A stretch of DNA of 64,000 nt from Rhizoctonia solani (taxonomy: Eukaryota; Basidiomycota; Agaricomycetes; Cantharellales; Ceratobasidiaceae), in the NCBI RefSeq assembly GCF_016906535.1, contig NC_057382.1, forward strand, positions 1 to 64,000. The letters run 5' to 3'. The notes under the pieces are model-generated. The model saw only the letters and a list, made by a program, of their open reading frames with translations. It was not told where the DNA came from and did not search any database. The position numbers were made by a program, and so were the translations under genes. This document shows, one piece after another, positions 54,601 through 61,910 of the stretch (its first letter is position 1; every line of letters begins with the position of its first letter).

Positions 54601-57600
54601 AGCGGATTGTTGACTTCGCAAGCTAGTCATTCACCGGACGAATTCCATGTGGCGACTATTCCGTCTTCATCTATGATAACCAAACAAGCAATCGACGCTT
54701 CGCATAATGATGTGCTACACACCTCAAGCAGTATTAGGCGAACAAAGGAAGAATATTTAGCTAGTCGCTTACCTAGACAGTCGCAATCTAAGCCATGCTT
54801 AAACCAAGACCTATTGACTAACGCTGAAACAGTTTCAACTCTCATCTCTATTCATAGAGAATCACAGCTGAAGCCGAATCCTATGATTAGCCTAGACCCC
54901 TTGTCTAATTCGTGCGAGGATACCAATATAGGTTACTTAAGTAAAGTGTCAGCTAGCGTCGAACCCAAGGCATTAGACAAAGGTCTATTGGCTCATGAAT
55001 TGCCGGATAAGGAACAATCCCTGATCACTACTCAGCAACGCTTACTTGAATTTGCGCCCAAATCTTTGGTCACAAACTTCCTGCTCAACGCCTCAGAGAA
55101 CTCAGCCAATGCATTAGTCAAGATACATGCATTGAACATAAGAAGCAAACCCGCTCAACTTTCTCCAAAGGCAACGCAATTGATTCAAGGGTCCCTGGAC
55201 CAATTGTACTCAACAGTCGACGCTATGCTGCCACAGATCAGTAGTAATACTATTGGCACTCACCTGAATACAGCAGAACAGCTTATTCTTGAGTCGGCTC
55301 TACCCTCGCTATCGATTAGTCAAACAGATTGCACGGTAACAAGCAATAGTAACAACTTGGTCAAGATTCCTTCAAGTCCTAAACCACTAATAGACTCGAA
55401 GCCTTTGATTAGTCAAGATACTTTGTCAGTCTCTTACGGAAACCTAAGTGTCGAATATCTAGATAGCTTAGAGCAATCTTCGGAAGCTTATAAGCCACAT
55501 TCAAATGCAATTGCGCCGCAAGGTTTGGCCGAACAATCAGTACTTAGTACCTTAGAAGGATCAAGTATTGGTATTACTTCGGACCTATATACAAATACTA
55601 AGGAAGAAGCTACTTCTAAGACTAACGCGCCGTACACACCACTTAGTCAGCAAGAGCATGGTGAGACGGCAACAAGTATTTGCAGCAAAACATCGGGAAA
55701 TTGTCCAGATTTTCAACCACTGGAAGTCGATTTATCGCCAGATATGCAGGACTGGCTAGTTGAAACTATCCGTGAAATTCAGCAAATAATGGATATATAC
55801 GCCGATTCTACCGACTCGCATATATCTACTGTCGATTCAGCTGCTATTAAGATTGAACGTGATTTAGCTTTAGACTCGACTAGACCGCCCGGTCCGGAAC
55901 ATCCAGTATCGACGATATTGCCTGACGAATCAAGCAAGTCGGCCCAGCAAATACCTAAGCTTAGCGCTTCAATGAAGAGTTCGGAATCTTCGTCTCTGTG
56001 TAACAACAGTCACACGACTAGACTTGTCAATGATCTATTACTACCAGCGCAATCATCCGTAAGGATCTTTGAGTCTGAAGCAAGCAAACAATCTTTATTG
56101 GTGGATAAAATTGACATGGGCAAGAACGACACTATTCAGAGCGCGCTACAAGCGACACCGTCACGTGATCCTTACTCAGCATTGTCTGAAACAATTTGTG
56201 GCTCTGAATCGACTGAAACAAGTGCAGCCGACTATGCTACCACTAACACTAGTATATTCAAGGACGTTTCAATCAATAGTGTAGAAGGAAGCGTGACTAT
56301 TAGTTCAATTGATTCATCGGCATCATCTGTAAGTACAATCAATATCGAACCATCGACGCAAGTCTTGAGCGAGCCTCCGGAGAGCTTGCATTATCAAATA
56401 AAACATAAGACACTTACGCCAAGCTTCGATACCCAGTGTATCAGCTCTGAGTTACGAAATGAACACATCGGTTTGCACTCCGAGCAGCTAAGGAATTTGA
56501 TCAGCGAGCAGACGCTAGTACATATCAGTGGAGAACCAAACAGTGCTCATACGAGCTTACCTATTATACTTGCAAACACGGAAGGTCCTAACTCGTTTCA
56601 TGAATACGACTCATCGGGTACACCGGTAGTATTAGTCCCGAGCATTAGCGTTGCTGCGAACGCCGCATTTGAATCTCTAGCGCCGTCGGAAATTAGAAAT
56701 CTAAGTCCCGACTACCAGCCTATGGCCCTATGCATAAGCGCCGAGTCAAGCGCCGAGTCAAGCGCCGTTGACACTGAGCTCCGAATCGTATTACCTGAGA
56801 AATCAGCTAATGACAAACCAGTTATTAGTCAAGCAGAGTTAGTTTCAGATCTTGGAATTAATTGTCTAGTACCAGAAGAGCCGACTACACCAAGCAGAGG
56901 TGATAATATCGATCAAATAAGTATTCATTCATCAATATCTACTGACGAAGGACTCCGGTCGCCGGTAATTAATACAAGGAGTCCAAACGGTTTAACAATA
57001 TCGGATGTAAGAGTCGAAACTCCTATGTCGCAAGATCCCGAACTACCTTCGACACTTATATCAGGGATGTCAAGCTCGATAACGCATTCGTTCACCAAGC
57101 CGACCGATCATGAATACTTGCTACCGCCTGATAAGCTTACGCCATATGGTTTGGTTACAAGTGAAGTATCCAATCCAGGAGACAGGAGTAACAACGACAC
57201 GTTAGCTTCGACACCAATGAGAGAGCATCTATACCAATACGAACTTTTAGAAGATCAGTTGGATATATTGACAACCCTCTCGTACAAGTACAATCAGGAA
57301 GCGGAACGTAAACACTCGACTTACAAGCCGGAAGCTATCGAGCCCGACAAACCAGATATTAATCTTTGTATTAGCTCACTAAATACACAAGCATCTGGCA
57401 CAGCGGAGGAACAGGCACTGCAGAATATAACCGGTCCGTCGTACCAAGACAACTTTACCTTTACAGTTAGGAGCGCCGCAGCACGAACATCACGGCTGTC
57501 TCGATCGCCTGTAAGGTCCAGCTCAAGACGAAGTACTAACCAAGCATTCGGCACTGCGAAGAATTTAAGGTCGAATAGAGTCAGTAGTTCAACCGCGTCT

Positions 57601-60135
57601 AAGGCACGACGAAATAGGAATACATTACCTACTCACGTAAGGAGCCGATTAGCCAGCTCGCGCAGATTCAGCGAATCGTCTCAGGATGAAACGTCGCAAG
57701 CTTCCGTTAGCAGTCAATATAGTCATAAATGCGACCGAGGAGACTCGCCTTGTGCCCATGAATCAAATCAGAGCTCCAACAAAGACCAACATCCTCAACA
57801 AAGGACAAGGAACGATCCTCCGGATCCACCTGACGAATCAGGAGATGAGTATAGTGACGTACCTATAAGGAACCCTATACGCGCACGATCTTTCAGACCT
57901 AAGCCCGTGCACTTTGATCCTAAACTTGAGCCGGATAACATTCCAGAATGGAATGGCGATACCAGCAAATTACCCAGATGGATCATATCCATCAATAATT
58001 TAGCTGAATACGGTATCTATGCACGCATACAGTTAGGACGACAAGTGCCATCGAGACTCACGGGTCGAGCGCTAAGATGGTTTAATGCACTAGATAAGAC
58101 TTATCGACGAATCATCACCGCCGATTGGCCAAGTTTAAGACGCGCAATAACAATACACTTCATGAATCAATCGCTGATAGACAGAAATAAGGCCGAAGCT
58201 CTTCAAGCCGGATTCAGAGACAGAGATAACCCGTATGAAACACCGGTAGACTACATTGTTCGGAAGGCCGAAACGCTTACTCTATTTAGCGATTGGACCG
58301 AATCTGAACTAATTACGGAGATCATGAACAGCGCTCCTGAACATTGGTCATTGTATATAGATACATCTGTAGGAACTACATGGGACGACTTCTTGGACAA
58401 AGTTGCATGGCATGAAGACCGCTTGCTGAGACATGATAATAATATATCTCAGGACATACAGAAGCAGCTCGACGAAATGAAAGAAATTCTGAAAAATATC
58501 GAAATTCAACCGGATTCCAACGTCAAGACGAATCGCTCCAGTCAAGGGGATTACAAAGAGTTAAGCGACAACAAGAATACGAGTGACAACGAGTCTGAAA
58601 TCAACGAAAAAGCCTCTACTCAAGACTCCTACCAAACCCTTCGATCCTTCACAGCGTTAGTGCGCCCATGCACTCCCGAGCCAATACCAGCTAGAAAGTC
58701 AATCGAAGAAGACGTTAGTAGTCGACAGAGTTTGGACTGGAAGTCCAGCCAGGAGCAATTAACAATAGAATTAGCTAAACTGAATGAGCAATTGAATGAG
58801 CTATTAACACCGCAAACGTTGCCTGCTAGTACGCACACGAACAAACCAAGACAAACAGCGTATAGGACAGGGAAATATTGCCCGGCAAGTTTTCAAAGGT
58901 TTAGGTGGTTCAAGGGGAATCAACACTTCCTTCTGAATTCAGTCCTTTCCACGTCCAAGCAAAGAGACAACGTGCCTGGGGGGGATACAAGGGATAGAAA
59001 ATTCGACACAGAAAAAATTGGATTAGAAAAGCGAAGTCTTAAGCAACAACCAGAAAGACTTAAGAGTTTGAGAGCCAAAAAATCCCAGAACTATCATCAC
59101 TGGTCAGAGAACACTCAAAAGACAGCCAAGTATATCGCCGCAAAGCACATTGCTCATGCTTGGACAAAGGAATCGCATTTAACTACACAGATTAAAGCAA
59201 CTAAGCCAATTGATTGCACCAAAGCTAGTACAGCTACTGTAGACAGCTATCATGAAACGGCAAGAGCGTTCAAACATATACAAAAGAAGCAACGTAGTTA
59301 TATGCAAGGACCAACAACGCAGTATACAACCAGCCAAACTAGCGGAAGCATATTATTGAATAACTCTGCTCAGAACAACCTTAGTTGCACTGAAAGATTA
59401 CAAGTACTTGTAAATGATACTAGGACACAAATGGACGTGCAGCACAACAAGCAGGAAGCGCCTGTCAACATGCAAGGGAATCGCCTCAAGCATCCAAACT
59501 CTTGGCACTCGGTAGATACAATACTTAAGTGTACATTGAGACGAAACAGGGCAACTGGAGCTAGGACTGAAACAGTAGCGGAACTACCTAAAGGCGATAG
59601 GAAAGAAATCCCTACGGACTGTAATGCGTCAGCAGGTACCAGCGCATTTATGGGACGGAATCAAGCAGTGGAATCACCTCTGCGCAAGACACGTCTCCAG
59701 TCAAAGGCAGACCTACCGTATATCAGCCCGGCAAACCCAAGGTCACACGGAACAACTCACAGGCGTAACCACTTATATCCAGGGAAAATGCAACAGCCTC
59801 TGGACAAGTTAACATATTGGTCAGGACAACGTACCATTATCAATTTAATAGATGTTCCATGTTCAGATATCATCAAAGCGCCTTTGTACAAACTCAGAAG
59901 ACGTCCTAATAGATATCAGCAAGACCTAGTGATCAATCAATGGTCTAAGAGCTTAGCGGAAATGTTAAGGGAACAAGAATACATGAAACTAGGAGATAAA
60001 TGCACCTACCAGCACCCTATTCAATGGCTGGGACGCAACTTAAGTAGCAAACCAAAGAAACAACTCAAGAGTGCACCAGATTTAAGATTAAGATCAAAAT
60101 CACTCAAAGGAACCATTAAAGATAATCCACTCTAA
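51679..60135 (+). CDS. R6 giant gag-like protein (2818 residues)
   Basis: ATG 51679 to TAA 60133-60135 without a stop. Residues about 350-460 hold two diverged 52-residue repeats that begin SKYLP. Residues about 527-640 match the R5 N-terminal domain (CETWAAHLFELLDI...FEVAAVSFRDQMERS). A Ser/Thr-rich, probably disordered stretch of about 1400 residues follows, far longer than in R5. The capsid-like domain is near 2077-2250 (IPEWNGDTSKLPRWI, RALRWFNALDKTYRRII, WDDFLDKVAWHED). The C-terminal 570 residues are basic, with a short block SKQRDNVPGGDT shared with the R5 RNase H insert. No zinc knuckle or enzyme domain was found. It may make particles; its function is otherwise unknown. Confidence 0.85.
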   Translation: MWKPPEHSHRSSRSELGLRTAREHRSTTSKQVPSTSTALDTLQPTARHPLTSPNHSIDLSNSTNAARLPDSTTLSPRTHQDACKCGLMTKYSKATPSTSSSAQPRSTTPPRPKHQSRYSSDMNDDCIHLDAALRMYLDTNNNHANNTETTSNSSRRSQQSSQCRSISNKRSQHENNSLTVSDTHNVVVVNKDIFRRAQDGSIHTSKERYRERDAPFDPNHRRKEAISSTPSTHEARTATAQHECVESYMDNHHKRSYQQLSSKQSLPNNIYSPSTERTSPCIPRDPSYTASDPSYALSDPPYSLINYNSEDPVDPLNHSISYDTSLDNHLVNNMDNGYKASGSQLSFEPDTESKYLPATVRQLDEGHAKLKTRRSQATVSSQRSPNQAISYDCHNKSVAESPDLSKYLPTIAVQLDEWLVQPRTWQHEETTSSQHSPEQVALHNSRSSSATSSPELRKYLPYLPDTPAYAITDKEIADYSFQPASAGLISETRLDPEISRARRTLRRLARNLYNLLMPTQQDSYTPNQSCETWAAHLFELLDIVTTFRPTCVITNKLIPAQDIHYWPEYGELHIAYNSLVAKTIRKSNELDLLLLTPEWPASKCLFDACAFEVAAVSFRDQMERSIQRLHNILTKSITVQDLPHKSSTNHLPATNHPQGDPRKHSSQMNMNSLLDLLPNEAKNQHELSHDKLPTQTTLIESPTMSSTCNDDYRVTKVFQSSAKLRLPHSEPMEHLNRHTSPRASIEYMYASAGSTISNLETVKGTQPNHMTMSSSSYSSLNDSQPSTPLDLEVVSVSTPTFTLECDNSPALPVWKSVDKSIPIVDEIPVEAVKGIASNEQLSDLLVNKIAQPLVTIKKRNGITSRKESLAKPVKQSDNESMQMMRDQFRSTTPLLDEALCDLVHINSRHSVGNLSQLHALVTTSTANGITKHTGTPSNLTSHGPTSTDTHISNTHDKRTIINELNYKEATPKPISGLLTSQASHSPDEFHVATIPSSSMITKQAIDASHNDVLHTSSSIRRTKEEYLASRLPRQSQSKPCLNQDLLTNAETVSTLISIHRESQLKPNPMISLDPLSNSCEDTNIGYLSKVSASVEPKALDKGLLAHELPDKEQSLITTQQRLLEFAPKSLVTNFLLNASENSANALVKIHALNIRSKPAQLSPKATQLIQGSLDQLYSTVDAMLPQISSNTIGTHLNTAEQLILESALPSLSISQTDCTVTSNSNNLVKIPSSPKPLIDSKPLISQDTLSVSYGNLSVEYLDSLEQSSEAYKPHSNAIAPQGLAEQSVLSTLEGSSIGITSDLYTNTKEEATSKTNAPYTPLSQQEHGETATSICSKTSGNCPDFQPLEVDLSPDMQDWLVETIREIQQIMDIYADSTDSHISTVDSAAIKIERDLALDSTRPPGPEHPVSTILPDESSKSAQQIPKLSASMKSSESSSLCNNSHTTRLVNDLLLPAQSSVRIFESEASKQSLLVDKIDMGKNDTIQSALQATPSRDPYSALSETICGSESTETSAADYATTNTSIFKDVSINSVEGSVTISSIDSSASSVSTINIEPSTQVLSEPPESLHYQIKHKTLTPSFDTQCISSELRNEHIGLHSEQLRNLISEQTLVHISGEPNSAHTSLPIILANTEGPNSFHEYDSSGTPVVLVPSISVAANAAFESLAPSEIRNLSPDYQPMALCISAESSAESSAVDTELRIVLPEKSANDKPVISQAELVSDLGINCLVPEEPTTPSRGDNIDQISIHSSISTDEGLRSPVINTRSPNGLTISDVRVETPMSQDPELPSTLISGMSSSITHSFTKPTDHEYLLPPDKLTPYGLVTSEVSNPGDRSNNDTLASTPMREHLYQYELLEDQLDILTTLSYKYNQEAERKHSTYKPEAIEPDKPDINLCISSLNTQASGTAEEQALQNITGPSYQDNFTFTVRSAAARTSRLSRSPVRSSSRRSTNQAFGTAKNLRSNRVSSSTASKARRNRNTLPTHVRSRLASSRRFSESSQDETSQASVSSQYSHKCDRGDSPCAHESNQSSNKDQHPQQRTRNDPPDPPDESGDEYSDVPIRNPIRARSFRPKPVHFDPKLEPDNIPEWNGDTSKLPRWIISINNLAEYGIYARIQLGRQVPSRLTGRALRWFNALDKTYRRIITADWPSLRRAITIHFMNQSLIDRNKAEALQAGFRDRDNPYETPVDYIVRKAETLTLFSDWTESELITEIMNSAPEHWSLYIDTSVGTTWDDFLDKVAWHEDRLLRHDNNISQDIQKQLDEMKEILKNIEIQPDSNVKTNRSSQGDYKELSDNKNTSDNESEINEKASTQDSYQTLRSFTALVRPCTPEPIPARKSIEEDVSSRQSLDWKSSQEQLTIELAKLNEQLNELLTPQTLPASTHTNKPRQTAYRTGKYCPASFQRFRWFKGNQHFLLNSVLSTSKQRDNVPGGDTRDRKFDTEKIGLEKRSLKQQPERLKSLRAKKSQNYHHWSENTQKTAKYIAAKHIAHAWTKESHLTTQIKATKPIDCTKASTATVDSYHETARAFKHIQKKQRSYMQGPTTQYTTSQTSGSILLNNSAQNNLSCTERLQVLVNDTRTQMDVQHNKQEAPVNMQGNRLKHPNSWHSVDTILKCTLRRNRATGARTETVAELPKGDRKEIPTDCNASAGTSAFMGRNQAVESPLRKTRLQSKADLPYISPANPRSHGTTHRRNHLYPGKMQQPLDKLTYWSGQRTIINLIDVPCSDIIKAPLYKLRRRPNRYQQDLVINQWSKSLAEMLREQEYMKLGDKCTYQHPIQWLGRNLSSKPKKQLKSAPDLRLRSKSLKGTIKDNPL
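52738..53049 (+). repeat. Two tandem 156-bp (52-codon) repeats in R6 ORF
   Basis: The KYLP codons recur at 52738, 52894 and 53050, exactly 156 bp apart. Units share QLDE, SSQ.SP.Q and ESPDL/SSPEL words but are diverged. R5 has only one KYLP site. Confidence 0.75.
58976..58987 (+). promoter_or_regulatory. R6 internal polypurine-tract copy
   Basis: CTGGGGGGGATA inside the ORF, exactly the 12-mer at the 3' polypurine tract of R6 and at 62760-62771 in R5. Flanks TCCAAGCA.AGAGACAACGTG are shared with the R5 copy. It may act as a central polypurine tract. Confidence 0.5.
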
Positions 60136-60598
60136 GTTCCTTGACACTTTTGATGTGTCCACACTGGTGTAATAAACCTGGCCTGGCTACTATATCTTGG
60201 TAACATACTTAAACATGCCTCTCCCCAATACTCTACTAGCATTTAATTTACCTATACTCCTTTTAATAATCTGCAAGGCCTGTACCTTACTTTTCAAACT
60301 CTGCAAGGCTTTGCATTTTTGTTGCATGCATCCATAGTTGCTGTGCAACTTTCCACACCTTCCAAACTCATGATGCTAGCATTACTTAGCAAGGCATTAT
60401 GAAGCTTTATGCATGAATATCAACACAGGACCACATAAGGACATGGGAAATACAAGTCTTTCCTGCCTGCTCCCACTATGCAAGATGGTCAGCTAGCCTC
60501 CTGGAATGGCTATAAGAGAGAATCAAGACCCATCCTAAGAATCAGAATGGTGACCCAGTTACTTCACACAAGCACATATGTCCAAACTGGGGGGGATA
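60136..60598 (+). other. R6 3' untranslated region
   Basis: Between the ORF stop and the 3' LTR. It contains short repeated words (CTGCAAGGC, three times near 60270-60310) and ends in the polypurine tract. No coding frame. Confidence 0.6.
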
Positions 60599-60599
60599 T
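60588..60599 (+). promoter_or_regulatory. R6 3' polypurine tract
   Basis: CTGGGGGGGATA runs to the first base of the 3' LTR (60599). It is the expected primer for plus-strand synthesis. Confidence 0.8.
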
Positions 60600-61905
60600 G
60601 TTATGGAATGACTAATTTAGACATATGCGCCCCTAATTGCCAATAGTGAATAGTGCGAACTGTAGTAATCTTACTTGCTCTATCCAAATATGGGCATAGG
60701 CATTACTATATTTGGAAACTGACGGTGCTACAAGACCTTTTATACTTTATTTCCTCATTGCGCTTGCATATATACACATCTAATCATGCGGAATGATTAT
60801 AATATTATTTCTATGATTTATAGCATTTTTTGTATCATACATTTATATGTAGGAACGGTACTTACAGACCATAGAACAAGTGCAAGTAAGCATGCAAGCG
60901 CCGGCGCTTAGTAATTGCAAATAAGCGCCAAAGGTCGGCGGGGCGCGCCGACGCCGATATCTCGGCGGGAAATAGGCATATTACTATGCGGACAAATACC
61001 AATAGGTCGGAGGCTCCAGCATCTCAGTTCCCAAAAAGGAATCGTCTGATTCTGAGCCAAATTGATGGAGATACTAACCATTTAAGTTTCTAGCTTTTTC
61101 TATGAGATCCTACCTTGCCTCAAGGTTATTTTTAGCATTCACACTAATGTAATTTAGTCATGTATGCTCTAGAGCATTCTGTAAATAACCTTGAGTCTAT
61201 CCCACTAGGACTTATTGGGACTAATTGGTCTTTATGTATCAAATAGCTCAGACTGTACCTCTCATGTAACTTCCTCTTTTGTACATCATGTATATAGTTA
61301 TTTGTTCTCCCTCTGGGGTATATAAACCCCCTGAGGGAGACCCTTTGAATACAACCTTCTTTTCATCCCATTCTTACCCCTTGTGTGAACTTGAAGATCT
61401 ATTAGATCTTCTTAGCTTAGTTTAGAGTGTCTTATTTCGCTTTCTTAGCCTCTTAAGCTCACTGAACTTAACCTGTAAGGTATCTCGGCGCATATAGCCT
61501 CTAGCAAGGTCCCAACAGATACTGGGTAGCTAGGAAAGGCTCTAGGGCGACCCTGAACCTCTTGAGTAAGTCAGTTGGGAGAGTTTAAGGCCTTGAGAGC
61601 GGCATATACACCTTAACTGAGTGCGATCTCAGTCAAATAAATTACTAACAAATCCAGATAAATTGTAGTAGGTAACTAAGACTCGATACTAACTTTCATA
61701 CTATAGGTATAAGCAGAACCAACCACCTGCATCTGCAGTAATCGCTTGATTACTTGTTAAGTGTAGGGATCACCCTGATTACTAACCTAATTTACCCTTA
61801 TATAGCTAGTCTATTGCCTTTTTTATCCATAGATAACTGATCTATTAATCACTTTATTATATTTTGTACTTAATTACATAGTCCCTAAAACCCTACTCTA
61901 TAACA
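60599..61905 (+). repeat. R6 3' LTR (1307 bp)
   Basis: Same length and, wherever compared, same sequence as 50268-51574. Confidence 0.95.
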
Positions 61906-61910
61906 AAAGC
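61906..61910. repeat. R6 target-site duplication, right
   Basis: AAAGC, identical to 50263-50267. Confidence 0.95.

Larger units (their letters stand above)
50268..61905 (+). mobile_element. R6: non-autonomous LTR element with a giant gag-like ORF, 11638 bp
   Basis: Two 1307-bp LTRs that look identical wherever I compared them, perfect AAAGC target duplications, the same primer region as R5, and a polypurine tract CTGGGGGGGATA (60588-60599) at the 3' LTR. The interior has a single 2818-codon ORF homologous only to the gag portion of R5. There is no zinc knuckle, protease, RT, RNase H or integrase. It must borrow enzymes, most likely from R5-type elements. Identical LTRs mean a very recent insertion. 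Confidence 0.9.

Noticed and set aside
51679..60135. R6 ORF as a host gene
   Set aside because: It lies between identical LTRs with target duplications and has Gag domains homologous to R5.
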